A stretch of 64,000 nucleotides of DNA from Druceiella hillmani. Taxonomy: Eukaryota > Arthropoda > Insecta > Lepidoptera > Hepialidae. Each line of letters starts with the position of its first letter. Within the stretch, counting starts at the first letter, position 1. Below the pieces are notes generated by a model. It was not told the origin of the DNA. It worked only from the letters and a program-made list of their open reading frames with translations, and did no database searches. The DNA lies in the NCBI GenBank assembly GCA_039881145.1, contig JAYKKI010000087.1:8734001-8798000 (forward strand), in the 5' to 3' direction. Of this stretch, positions 36,438 to 49,061 are shown in pieces. The position numbers and the translations under genes were made by a program.

Positions 36438-38257
36438 AAGCTGCAAACGTCTGTAAAATACGATATTTTAAGCAGTAAAAATGGGAAAATAACATTTCTA
36501 ATAAATAAAAATTTAACAGGCTTCAAATAACTATCGAATTAATAGCCCAGGAAAAGTATAAAATAATGAAAATACAAGTGCTTAATTGAAACATTTGCGG
36601 TACAATATCGTTTTGCAATAAAGGAACAGTTTTATTGGATACATATTAATTGTTACTTCAACACGGTATTAATTTTATATTATTATTTTTTGTTTGAACA
36701 CCTATACCTTAATTTAATTATAATTGAGGTATAGACGATCGGTACAGAAAATTTAGGAAATAGAAAATTTTGACATTTAAAGTTTCCATCAGAGTCATCC
36801 ACGCGCTAATGTGTAATTAAACTATGTAGCAAAAATAGAAAACACATTAGTATCACAAGACCAAAACGATATTTTATAAACGATAACTTTTATCACAGCA
36901 ATATTTAATAACACATGATTCGTTATGTTCTGTTCGTCTCTCTCTTATCTTGCCTATATTTTGATTACTATGTTTGTTCGTCTCTTATACTGCAATAGTT
37001 TAAAAACCTGCCGTTTTATATTTTTAAATAATATTAAATTGAAAACAGGCATGACTCGTTTTTGTAATTAAAAATTGCCTAAACCCTAGTTTAGTAGTTA
37101 GTTATTAATACAATATCAGAAACAAATTTCATGACAAATACGTGGGATAGAAAAACGACAATATTAAAGTAATATAAAAATGTATCACTGATATTCCTTA
37201 TTTGAATAGCATTCAAGTATATGACATTTATAAAATTATGTTGGAATTATTGCAATATTTTTAATGAAAAATCATAAATCAATAATTTATAAAAATATTT
37301 TTTATGTCCAAAAAAAATTATTCCGAAATTCAAAGATAGCGGAAATTTGATCTTTTGCTTTGAAATTGTTTCGTTTGCTGCCAAATTTGAAGTAGGTAAC
37401 AAGCAGCAGCAATCTTAAAAAAGTCATCTTTAAGGGTTGCAATATTTTTAAAAATTTGTAATTTATAATGCATTATATACGCGGTGTGCGTCAAATATTA
37501 TCACTGTTCAATTTTCTCAATGACTAAATATAATGCATCACATACTTTTACATAATAAAAATTTTCTCATTTAATAAATAAATTATAATCTATCATTTTC
37601 ACTGGAAAGGCTATTATTCTCCGTTGAGCTAGAACCATAATTGTAGATTGTATACCAAATAAAATGTGAAATTTTTCATCAAGACCCCTTTATTAAAGGT
37701 TGTTAATCACATAAAGTATCACACTTAACTCATAATATTACAGGACTCTTTTAAAAGTATTTGCCTAAAAATTTTAAAATGGTAATTGTGTATGAAATAT
37801 AATAGCTTTGGTTTGCCAGTTTTGAAAATTTGTTTAAAAAAATCGATATTTGATACGAAATCACAAGCTATTCGGTAGAATGTGTATGTAGTGAAGTCAA
37901 ATAAATCGTTTCTCGATCTTTAAAAGTTTTCTGTATTATAAGTTATTATATTTAGTCTACACACACTCTCCTTAAAAAGTCAATAGGCATACTCTTTGCC
38001 AGGTTACGATCTTCGGGATGAAGTTTAATATAGGACATTCGTCGTGGGTAGTCCGTTTCTTACACGTTAAAGCTCTTTTTACTTATGTCGTTATTTAAGT
38101 AACCAATTTATGTATATAAATGAATGATATTAATTAAACGATAATACCTGTGCGAGGGCAAATGTTAAAAATTTATAATGAGAGCTCGACGATTGGGCTT
38201 GTGCTAGTTATATTTTAAGTTCGTAGCCATACTCATGAATATTCGAGATTAGTTATT

Positions 38258-38475
38258 TTAATAAGAGCGCACTTTGAACCTGACAGTTGAGGCGTGAATT
38301 CAAGGCATCAAGATGTGATTTCCTGAGAAGATTACATGGGCCTAGCGTAGCGTTTGGGTGCGTGTATAGCGTGAAAGAAGGAGGTTTAGTAGTAAAATAA
38401 AGTGAGCGGCAACCGTGCGCATAAGCGCAAGCGCCCTGATGCTCCACACTTGCGCGCGTATAAAAAATCGCGTCT
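38258..38475 (+). promoter_or_regulatory. GC-richer island ending in a TATA-box-like sequence
   Basis: The composition rises over about 200 bases, with gcgcataagcgcaagcgcc and gcgcgcg followed directly by tataaaaaa at 38459-38467. A GC-rich segment with a TATA box at its 3' edge could be a promoter firing to the right at about 38490, but no downstream gene is seen. The 64-codon minus-strand ORF across it is unrecognised. Confidence 0.2.
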
Positions 38476-38611
38476 CAAATTAACTTTTCAATGATATCCT
38501 TAATGCAAATGATGTGATGAATACCCGTGTAATTGCAATTAGAAATATTTTAAACATAGCCGTACCATTATTTTTTCCAAGAAATAAGTAGATAAAGAAA
38601 TGAATAAATTT

Positions 38612-38677
38612 CACCACGTCATTTTCACCTCCATGAAAATATTGATATATTTTCATGGAGGTGAAAATGACGTGGTG
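38612..38677 (+). repeat. Perfect hairpin, 31-bp arms, 4-base loop
   Basis: 38612-38642 and 38647-38677 are exact reverse complements; the loop is tgat. A random match of this length is not expected, so it is young or maintained. It lies about 150 bases from the GC-richer island ending at 38475. Confidence 0.95.
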
Positions 38678-40429
38678 CATATTAACTCATTTTAAAAAAA
38701 AAGATATAGGTTGCCCTAGGTAATGCTGCACAGGTTTACATAATTTTTTTTATACTTGTAAAGATAAAATATCACGAAATATTTAAAGAGGCAGAAAACA
38801 AAAAAAAACTCAAATATATAATATGACAGGGAATACCTTTTAAATGCAAAGGCTATAGCGTCACTATAAACTTGTCAGCGGTAGACATATTTTAAACATA
38901 AATATACAATTAATTTTAGACTCGTCATCTTATTATATGTTATTTTTAATGTCTGACGTTTATTCATTTGATATACTATGCTATGGGAAGTAAATCAGAA
39001 TTAAATATATTTAAAGATTTATTACATAATTTATAACATAATATTATAACGTAGATTTATAACGTAATATTATTTAAATTTTGCTCTCCTGGTACTATCC
39101 ACGTAATTAAAATACATTTTCCTAATTAATACAGTTCTAATGTAGGGTCCAAATTTAAATAAAAAAATGGTCATCAACTGAAAAACGTCAACTACGGAAT
39201 ATAAGTCTTCCCATGGGCACACATAAAGATCGATTCCGTTTGAATCCGAAAATTTTCCACAATCATTATCAGATTATCTGTCTACATAGAGACGATCATC
39301 CTGCTGTACGTCTTCTATTATCAATCACCATTTAAGAACCTTCAATAAAAAAAAATCATTAGAGATCATCAGATAATAAATCTGTAATAATTTCACTGAA
39401 ACAATTTTTTTTTAAATTACTGAAATGCTTGGTTTGGACGAAGAAAATGGCGTTATTCTTATTATATTATTTCCTACAAAATGAAATACTTAAAAAAATT
39501 ACCCTTTCTTGGGAATTAATGTCTAGATATTTCTTAATTTTTTATTTTCATGTCTTTATTTCTTTATTCATATCTTCATATTTTTATTACTTATCTTTGT
39601 TATTAAAGATAAAATATTTTTTTTAGATTTCCACTGAGACCGGGAAAATAATTGTTTGCTTATTTTAGGGTTTCCTGATAAAATGGCGAAAAACGGAATA
39701 CATATATTTTCTTCACTTTTGTGTGTCAGTATGTGATAGCATCATAAATCTTTTCATATTTAAGCCCGATCGATCATTTATGCTCAATATATGAATATAA
39801 CTACAACTTATCTTTTTTGCTTAGGCTTTGTCTTTCCACAAACTTGAGGATGAACAATTTTTTAAGTAGATATCATAGAAAGTCTTATAAAATGTAAACA
39901 AAATGACAAATAAATTATTTTGATACCCTTCTACTTTGCAAGACTTGAATCTCCAAAAAGTCAAATAACATGTGTCTCTCCGTCTATAAATTGCCAATTA
40001 TGGCAAAAATAAGAAACCTAAGAAAACTCTTTAAATGTAAACTCACAGTACAAGAAAAGACATTACAATATTTACGAAAGTATTTATTATTTGCGAAACA
40101 ATCAATCTTCGAGTCATTGTAAATCTTTTACGTAAAATCAACTTGTTTACAGGCATATTCTTGCAACTTACCTAATAGACTAAAGTTTAACAAAACATCC
40201 AACGTCTGACTAATTTATTATTATTTTTTAATAAAATAGGAACCGAGAATATATAATTAGAAAGAAAATAAACAACAATCGTAATAGTAACAAAAATATC
40301 AATGCTTTGAGTTTACAAGACAAACAGTAAATAATTGACATTGAGTGTGACTTGCAAATAGATTTTGCCCGATTGAAAAACAATATACCTCTTTTTGTTC
40401 TTAGATCTGGAGCAAACCTGGATTTGGGG

Positions 40430-41255
40430 CAAACTTAAATCTTCACTTTATTTTAAGCGCACTAGGACCAGCCTCGTCTGAATTGGCTAAAGTGTGCTCC
40501 TTGTTGACCGACTTGCATATTATTGCTTGCATATCTTTGGTTAAGTATGGACTATTTTTAAATCTTTGGCTAACTTATGGCTTTATGAGAGGCATTAAAA
40601 TGGACTATATATTTTCGTTTTCTCATTTTTTGCTTCGGTTAGATACAATCTAAAGAACATAACCATTAGCAATTGAAATGTTCATAATAGCACCAAAGAT
40701 TACGTTATGCCATTTTTGTGTTCTGTATAATTTGAATATTAAAAATCCAAGGCATCTACTACTTCTTTTGTGCTGTTGAAGAATTCTATTGGACTACTTA
40801 TTTACTGATTCTCTTGGTCTACTCATTTACTGATACTTCATGGTGCATAGAGGAAAGTAGAACTACAGTCTTTTTTTTATAGCACATACAATACCAATGT
40901 CTTGTCAATGTCCTGTCCGAATAATGATAATGCAACGAACCTTGTCTCGTCAGAAAAATTTCTCGCGTGGATTTTCATACTGTGCCAACGAATGTAAGTA
41001 CTTTTTGACAGAACTGATCCACTAGCTCAGCAGAAGTGAACCAACTGTCTCTAGTAACATTTCTTTATGATCCACAAAATGGTTCAGCATGCTTTAAAAC
41101 ATCCTGAATTGGCACTGATAGTGGAAAATTCTTTGTGTAAGAAGTTTTCCAGGATATATAAATGCATTGTACAAGTAGTGAGATTTCGCATCACAAATAC
41201 ATTGGGTGTTCAGTTTATAGTTTCCATACTTAATTTTGATATACATCTATCATAA
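40430..41255 (-). pseudogene. piggyBac-like transposase pseudogene, catalytic core
   Basis: Translated on the minus strand across several frames, the pieces appear in family order: NYKLNTQCICDAKSHYLYN, then DSWFTSAELVDQF with LTFVGTV and a nearby KSTREI, then PIEFFNSTKEVVDALDF (40743-40791), then GAIMNISIANGYVL. These correspond to the regions around the three catalytic aspartates of piggyBac (in CDsgtkY, DNwFTS and gGVDtlDqm), and all three aspartates are still present. Stops and frameshifts break it repeatedly, so it is dead. A (TA)n tract (41259-41336) abuts the upstream end. It is a different region of the protein from the relic at 8.86 kb, so the two cannot be tested as the same family from this window alone. 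Confidence 0.8.
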
Positions 41256-41258
41256 AAA

Positions 41259-41268
41259 TATATATAAA

Positions 41269-41336
<68 letters not shown>
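41259..41336. repeat. (TA)n microsatellite
   Basis: About 78 bases with interruptions, abutting the upstream end of the piggyBac relic at 40.43-41.26 kb. Confidence 0.95.
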
Positions 41337-41340
<4 letters not shown>

Positions 41341-42944
41341 TCTGAGAAAGAACCAAATTAAAATTTGAGTAATTTTAAAATATTGCCTAAGTAAAATCAG
41401 GCTTAGAGCCTCCAGGTGTCTCCACGTACGTAAAATAGGTATTTAACTCAGCGAGACTGCAATGTACGGCCGACGTTCGCGAAAATGTAGCTTACCAATT
41501 TAAAAAATTAAACGAATACAAAATATAGACACTTTTAGAAGTTAAAGAAAAAAAGGGATTGAAACTCGACGACCCCATGTTTCGATTTAACGCGAAACTG
41601 TTTCAGATTCTTTGTGTTTTTAGTAGGCTTTTACATTTTCAACAACAAGTTTAAAGAAAAATATGTTATTGAATAGGTAAAACTACATAAATTAAATGCT
41701 GAAAATTTATTTTATTAGTGCATTTATTCAAATGTGCTATTCAATTTTTAAGTGATTATTGCAAAACAATTTTGTAAAACTAAAATTACAGGTGGGGTGT
41801 AACTGAAATAGGGGTAAAAAGCCGGGTTTTATTACTAGATACTTTTAATTAGAAGCTATTTACAGTAATATCAGAGCCTTAGTAAATTGAACTCCGCGTT
41901 TTTATAGTGTAAGTATGCCAATTAAATTGCAATAAGTTGCAATTATTTTAACGTCAGTCTTTATGGTTCGTCAAGGAAAATAATTACGAAATGTACAATG
42001 AATTTTAGAACATCCAACTAAATATATTTTGAAACAACTCGAGAAGATAAACAATCAGTGCAGAGAAAACATAGAAAGCTTTATGATTTTATAGCCATAA
42101 ATATTTGTCATTTGGACGATGTAATTTTTCGCACCGAACATTTTCAATTATGATAAATTTTTCCTAAATTTCTTATAGTTTTGAGTGAAAATAAAATGTG
42201 CTTTATAATTATCTATTAAAAGAAGTGTGTGCAAGGTTTTTCAAAATCTATGTACTTTCCTGCCTTACGTGTATATATATTTTAAAGTGTTGATTGCATA
42301 AGAAATACCCCTAACTGCTTCCTAAATATTTAGTATTATATTTATTGTCAACTGACTCTTATATTTTTATTATTTATTGTCTTGAGAGAAGATAAAATTC
42401 TATAAAAAATAGCTTTACATCTAGTGTCACACGTTTATATAGATCGATATTGGCACGTTTACTGTGACTGGTATGGATTATACACTATTAATTAATTAGT
42501 GCAACAATATTTTTTTCGGATTCTCCTCAAAAAACATAAGGCGAAAATAATCTATAACCGTTTTTGTTTCGGAGTTTTATTAAGAATAGATCATTTATTT
42601 TTCCATAATAATATCAGAACCCTAGAAATCGGTTTGCTATATCGATTTAATACCAGCTGGATACTAGCAAATAGCTCAAAATGACCTATAACAAAGTTTA
42701 AGCATAGGTGTATTTCTTTTATATTTTAATTTACTATTATAGATTAAAATAGTTTACAATAACGTACGTTTGGTATAAATTTTATTCAAAAGCTAAGCAG
42801 AAAATACATTTTTTAAGGTGGCTTAGTTCCAGCGGGCAACAGTAGAATATATCATATTAAGTTTTGCAAATGAACATTTATATGTCACAAATATGTATAT
42901 GCAGTGCAGTCCAAAATACTAAGTTAAAAAATTACACAATACTA

Positions 42945-43625
42945 ATTTAAAAACAGCAAGTCCCCAATTTTCAAGTCTCAAGGTCCACAGTATGAGGACT
43001 GTGGAGTTGAAACACAATTAGTTTTGGTTTTAAACCCACAATGCAAACTTAATAACAGTGGATTCTCAAGTCTTACTATTCAAGCCCGCAGTACGCCTGT
43101 TACATTGCAATTGTAGAGTTGCAATCTGGAGGTGATTACGGGTCTCTGCTTAAGTAGCGGATTTACAAATCCCACGTTTTAAAAAACGGTACCCCCTCGT
43201 TCCACACGGAAGAGTTAAAACCCGGAGTTTAAAGGCAGAGCCTATGCTCGGACTCATAATACAATTTTAAAATAGCAGATTTTATATTCAGGTTTAAACA
43301 GGCAGTAAAACTACCACATCAAGATTAAGGATTTTATTCCTAGGTAATGACAGGGTTTCTATATGAGATTTATAATTAGCCACAACACTAATTTAAAGAC
43401 AGCAGACCATCAGGTCATACTGTCAAGGCAGTACCCCTACAGCATCAGAACTGTTGTGTTGGAACCAGAGTTCATTGGCGTAGTCTCAGCTTGAGACCTA
43501 AAATACTAATTTATACACTGGAGATCCTTACATTTCATAGCTTAAGGAGGCAGTACCTTTGCAGAGTCAGGGTTTAAAAGTTGAAGCCTGGAGTTTGATG
43601 ACAATTTCTGCTTGAGCTTTAATAA
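42945..43625 (-). repeat. Degenerate tandem array, mirror copy of the 17.2-kb array
   Basis: The units read in reverse: aatactaatttaaaaacagca, then a caagtctcaagg-like segment, a gtaccccc-like middle, a gttgaa...ccggagttt-like segment and a tctgcttgag-like end. The end at 43600-43640, reverse-complemented, reads through gttattaaagctcaagcaga and matches 17215-17240 including the flank. About five to six units are present. Both arrays having about the same unit number and the same flanks argues for duplication of the whole region rather than independent insertion. Confidence 0.8.
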
Positions 43626-44577
43626 CCTAGAAACAATTAAGCAACAAATCCATTTAAGATAAATTTCACGAAATAAATTGACCATTTTAACTGTAATATT
43701 TTATTAAAATGACTGATTTATAGGAACTCGATGAAAAACAAGCGCCGTTGAATCGTAATTAGAAAAAAATGAGGCAGTTCTGAATTTAGGTTTTCTTCCG
43801 CACAAAGGAAGGTTTATTTTGCCTTTATAAAATCACTTACGTATCTGTCCCGCTCTCTGGCTCACATGATATATACTTTTGTTATTTTATATATCCTATG
43901 GAATATCATTTGAATCATGTAAAATATATATTTTTTCATAATTATATTTCTCATTTTGAACCATATTGTAAAAAATGTTCAAAAATAGAGCCATCCATAT
44001 ATCCAAACCTTCTCAACTAAATAATTTCATGAAAAAAAAAGTTAATGAAGGTTTATTTGAGATTACAAGAGAACTAGAGCGGTTATTCTATATTTTATCA
44101 TTTTTCAAATACGCATTATAGTTATTCAAATAGGCATTATATTTTCCTTTTGAAAAATCCATGTCTGTGAATAATTTAATAGAAATACTAAGCACTCTTA
44201 TATATTTATAAGTATTTAAATGTGGGCGGAACTCTTCTAGCGTGAGTTTTACTCATACTTGTTAAATATTTTCATACTAATTATAGCAACCACAAAAATT
44301 AAGTAAACATTTAGTGAAGACATTATTAACAGGATTAAAATTGTCGACATTAAAAGTCTATAGAAACTTACATTATACTTATATTTTATGGACCTTTAAG
44401 TCTTTACGAACTAAGCAAATAACATGGTTGGTTGTATTTGTTTTCCTTCTTATAAACGCGTTTTGTTAAATAATTCCTAGTCATTTCAAAATGTTTTTTC
44501 TGACAGTAATCAAACTGAAGTAGACTGACGAAAAACAGCATCCCACTTTAGTTCTAGTTGCTTCCATTAGTAGTATA

Positions 44578-44722
44578 TATACGAATTAATAGTACAATAG
44601 GGATATACAAACAAACATGCTTTCCAGAGTTGTGTGCCCAGGTAGGCAATGTAGAAGAGAGAGTTCAAACTGTATCTCGTTAGTGGGGTGCGACAGTCTC
44701 GTTAGTGGGGTGCGACAGTCTA
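44578..44722 (-). repeat. SINE-like dispersed repeat, right-arm copy, with a 22-bp tandem duplication
   Basis: Mirror partner of 13990-14105. It also holds a perfect tandem duplication of a 22-bp unit starting tctcgttagt (44675-44696 and 44697-44718). The left copy has only one such unit, so this duplication is young and specific to the right arm. Confidence 0.65.
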
Positions 44723-44999
44723 CCTTACGTACATTAGTTTTGAAAGTAAGACAGTTTTTGTTCGTCATCACGCAAATTAAGTAAATTGTTTTACTGAGTG
44801 TTTAGATTGTATGCTTAGGTAATTGATTTTACATATTTTATTCCTAAACTTAATATACGATGTGTTTAAAGTAACAGGATTGTTTTCATTTTACAGCGCA
44901 TACAGACATAAGCATATAGTTTTACTAAAATCAGAGAAATCAATAAATTCTTTGCCACTGGTAAAATTGTTCAATTATAATCTACGATTAAGGTTAATT

Positions 45000-46860
45000 G
45001 CGCAACTTATTTTATGTTTTTTGCAGGACAATAATAGTTTGCGCTTAGAAAATTCTTCGTTTTGTTAACTTTTATCAACATTTTAGGATATGTCCTGAAA
45101 TTATTAAAAAAGGACAAAGTGCTTGTTGGACTATACGTATTTATTTATTTATCACATATGGAAAAGAGGAGATACAAATTATGTTGAAATAAAATGAGAG
45201 AGACTTATTTATTAGATTCGCTTGTATCCTAAAATTCCCATATTAAAATAATTCGATCATTCTAATTCATTCAATTGCAATGTGGTACGTACAATACTAG
45301 CATTTTGAGACACGAATGCATTTATTTCCTTTAATTTTTTTTCTAAATTCCTAAAAACAAAATTTTATAAAAACCAAATAACCCAAAAAATCCAATAGTA
45401 TTTTAATGTAGACCTATGGAATGTATGAAACAAAAAAAGTTGTCTAAATTATTTCTGTAATGATTTAGACAATGGATGCAATCGTCGATTTTCTAAAAAT
45501 ATTTTAAAAAGTAGGGAACTTATTTTCCAAAGCAAATTCACGATTCCTTATTCGAAGCTACAACAGTTAATTGATGTATTTATACGTGAATTAAAATAAA
45601 AAAGAGAGTTATTTGAATGAATATACCACTTTCTTAGTCATGGGGCTCTGATGTGAAAAATAGGATTTGAGTATATCCATCAAAGTATTTAGATTTGAGG
45701 TAAAGGTAAAATATGAAATAATTTCACAATTCGTTAAAAAATAAAGTCGTTACTTGTAAATACATAGTTGAATAGAGATTCTATAAAACTTAAATGTTTA
45801 ACTTTTATAATATGTAAATAAGTATGTACAAAACGCTCAAAATGCGAGTCTTAACTATATTAAAAAATTTTTTACTTGAACAATTTTTCAATTATATTTC
45901 CTTTTTTACTTTAGAAATTAACATGGTATCTCTCCCTCTATATCGCAGCCCCGTAATTTCTGCAGTGTCTGAATATTTAAGTAGAAGTTTATTTAAATAT
46001 GATCTTTTACGTATATAGAGCCTTAAAATTATGTAAACATTAGTATAATATATTAATTTATTAATTTATAAAACATATCGTTTGATAAAAAATTATGATA
46101 ATATCATTCAAAACTTAAGATTATTACGTTCGGTAATAGAAGATATAGTAATGATAATAGTCTAATAAATGTAAGTTTATAGAGAAATAAATAAGGTTAA
46201 TAATAATAGAAAATACGTAACACCAGACGAAACAAAAATTAAATAAACCTGTAAAATTTGACTCGTCAAAATGAGAAAAAAATTGAAAATGTCATATAGA
46301 CTTTAAAAAAGAGGGAACAAATGTAATGTCAAAAGGTTTCTAGGGACTGGTAATTGTATAGCATCCATACAATTTGCTTGTATCGAAATAATGAGCTAAC
46401 AGATATGCTCAAAGAGTAGAATGAAATAATTTAAAAATTCTATCATGTCATCATATTTTCAATATAAAGTAGCGAAATCCTCGGTCTGCTACGAAAATAT
46501 ATTTCTTTTAAAGTTAAATTTGCTTTCACGTTTATTTCTCTCAATATCTATCAGGACGTGGGAAGAGATACATATAAAGAGGGTTATGGAAAATTGACAG
46601 TACCATACAAATATTGAGTATTATTTTAAGAAAATATTTTCTTTCTAAAGATACACACTTGAAATCACACTGCATTATAAAGATATATCATTAACATCCT
46701 ATGCTCATTGCCCTAAGTTCGTAGTTGCCTTGATAGAGTTTTCGGCTTCTCTTCACCGCTGTATTAATTGAGAGGAATCCAATGCCCAATCCAGAAGAAT
46801 TAAAAACACTTTAAATGTACATTTAGGTTGTGACGGTGCGTTATAGACCAGAGGACCAAG
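45000..46860. other. Right-arm segment without a mapped partner
   Basis: Longer than the matching left interval (12.9-14.0 kb) by about 1 kb. No gene or repeat family recognised. Confidence 0.4.
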
Positions 46861-47524
46861 ATGAAAAAGAAATATATTGTGTCAGTAAACTAGAAATATT
46901 CTCCGTACAACTTTGCACTGTTTTATTGATACTGTATATTTGAAATAAATACCTTGCGAAATGAAATATTTTTAGATTTATTTAAAATATGTTAGTAAAA
47001 ATTACATTTATCACAAGAATAATGCGAGTATAACTTGAAACCCGAAACGACAATATCAGTATCGGTAAAAAATATTCATCCGTGTTCCGATCCTACGTGA
47101 CCTCTTCCTTGTCTAAGGACGAGATTACTGCAAACGTCCATTGGTCCTGCATTCTAATTGGCAGTTTGTTGGTTCCAAGATGTCTCCCCCTCGCTAAATT
47201 TATTGCAGAGGCTAAGTAAATTGCCTTTTGGATCTCAAGGTCTACTTTGAGTCGATTTACTTGTAATGCTGTATTTATGTTATTAACTTCAAAAATATTT
47301 ATATTCTCAAACAGAGAAATGGGACTGTTATTAATGTACATTGATTATTTGCGATCCTCCACGACCCCGCGCTAGGATTTGTATAAATATTTTACTTTAC
47401 GTTGTACATCAAAACAAAACACCGCGACAATTCGTAATACTGAACTATAATCGGTTTAGTATTTTTCAGTGATTTTATTTAAATTATGCAATAAAAAGTA
47501 GCTTTTGCTTTTTATATTATCGAT

Positions 47525-47526
<2 letters not shown>

Positions 47527-47590
<64 letters not shown>

Positions 47591-47591
47591 A
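47527..47591. repeat. (TA)n microsatellite, right arm only
   Basis: About 65 bases. The aligned left-arm site (about 12.16 kb) has only gtatattac, so the tract grew or arrived after the duplication. Confidence 0.95.
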
Positions 47592-48453
47592 TGTTACATT
47601 TTGTTTTGATTTCAAGGCCAAAAAATATTTACATACCCCTTTTAAGCAATTAATTGGTGAGAATTGGGGTCCGAAACCGCGAGTGTGACTGAAGTAAGTC
47701 ATTTTCAATGCACCAAACATTCCAATTAGATGAATTTTGATTAATTTTATCTGTGTCTCAAATGTAAGATTAGATATATTCTACTCTGCAATAGCAACTT
47801 GTTAACTCCTTTGAAAGAAATCAATTTTATTTATTTTTTATTTTAAGCTATAAGCTGCAATGAATTATTTGAAAAATTCAAGTATGAAATTGAAATGATA
47901 TGAATTGAATAGGTTTAGTCAAAATATATTTCATTCACCTGTGAATATGCTTCTACACCCTGCACGAAATTGTGCAGGAAAATAAATTAATGATTCAAGA
48001 AAATACAAGCATTTGCTTAAAGAAGTTGAATAAGGCAGATAAATGAAATTGAAGTGTCTGACTGTGATTTACAAAATTATAGCTTTCAAACACTTTTCCG
48101 TTTACCTATTCAACCAATATTATGGGTCTAATGTTAACAAAAATTCCTAAATTTGTCTTTTCTATATCTCTATAAACGGATTTAAAAAGGAACTACTGTC
48201 TAAAAGTTGCCTGAGCCATTGGCATGAATCTAACACAACATTTTCATCGCTATAATTCAAACGCTTCCAAATATAAAGAAATATTACAAACTGCATTTTC
48301 ATGCCGGTATTCTACGCGTGGTGGATTCTACTCTAAACCGTGGAATATATGAAAACCTTAGTCATGAATTCAATAAAACAAGAAGAGGAAAACCTAAAAT
48401 CCCACTACGATAAATATAACTGAAAAATACAAAACACATACATAAATAATCTA

Positions 48454-48604
48454 TGAAATTCATAACGCTATATGACCTAAGACACTATATATATCATGAC
48501 TAATATAAGGACACCTTAATTTTTCAAATCCCTTTTGTAGTTTTGTATATACGAGGGAACAAACTTACTCACGTACATACGTATATACATACATGGATAT
48601 ATAC

Positions 48605-48639
<35 letters not shown>

Positions 48640-48925
48640 AACATACATGCATATACACAGAGGCCATGAAATTCATAACGTTATACACCCTAGGACATTC
48701 TGTGAATCAAGACTAATTTCAGGACATCTCATTTGATCAAATCACTATAGTAGTTTATTTTGTACGAGGAAATGAACTTATATACATACATATCCTATAA
48801 AAATCATAACTTTATATATTCTAGGACACTCTTTGAATCAAGAGGAATCTAAAGGACATCTCATTTGTTGAGATCACTTTAGTAATATAGTCTGTACGAG
48901 GGAACAAACTAACTAAAATACATAC
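48454..48925 (+). repeat. Diverged tandem repeat, about 130-bp unit, three copies
   Basis: Three copies begin at about 48454, 48666 and 48795. Each has a tgaaattcataacg-like start, a ctaggacactctttgaatca-like middle, an aggacatctcattt-like segment, and ends in tacgagggaacaaac followed by atacataca. The first copy is lengthened by a (TA)n tract (48601-48639). It lies in the block specific to the right arm, next to the tRNA-Pro-like sequence; together these could be one composite retroposon. Confidence 0.75.
48601..48639. repeat. (TA)n microsatellite inside a tandem repeat unit
   Basis: About 39 bases of TA with flanking CATA, lengthening the first unit of the array at 48454-48925. Confidence 0.9.
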
Positions 48926-48989
48926 ATACTTAGCCTGTGAGATCGCGGGACCGTAGTTGAGTAGAAACATTTCCTCAAAAAATAAATTT

Positions 48990-49061
48990 AGGCTAGCCTG
49001 AAGTTTGGACTCAGGATCTCTCGAAACATAAAAGAAAATCATACCCCTAGATCGACAAGCC
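48990..49061 (-). pseudogene. tRNA-Pro-like pseudogene or SINE head
   Basis: The 72-base minus-strand sequence begins GGCTTGTCGATCTAGGGGTA, very like eukaryotic tRNA-Pro, whose A-box region is TCTAGGGGTATGATT. The anticodon-loop position reads TTATGTT instead of TTAGGGT, the T-arm reads GAGTCCAAACTTC instead of GGGTTCAAATCCC, and several stem pairs are broken, so it is not a working tRNA. It lies immediately beside a diverged tandem repeat (48454-48925), in the 3-kb block found only in the right arm. It may be the head of a SINE rather than a decayed tRNA gene. Confidence 0.65.

Larger units (their letters stand above)
32545..40429. other. Spacer between the duplication arms, right half
   Basis: Holds hairpins (34.8, 38.6 kb), repeat fragments (35.2, 35.8, 36.15 kb) and the GC-richer island at 38.26 kb. 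Minus-strand ORFs of 93 and 99 codons at 32.76-33.35 kb are adjacent but show no domain and low complexity; not called as genes. Confidence 0.5.

Noticed and set aside
47093..47341. 82-codon minus-strand ORF that looks coding-like
   Set aside because: The left-arm counterpart (12.39-12.58 kb) has in-frame stops. Over 22 aligned codons I count seven second-position and six third-position differences, as expected without protein selection.
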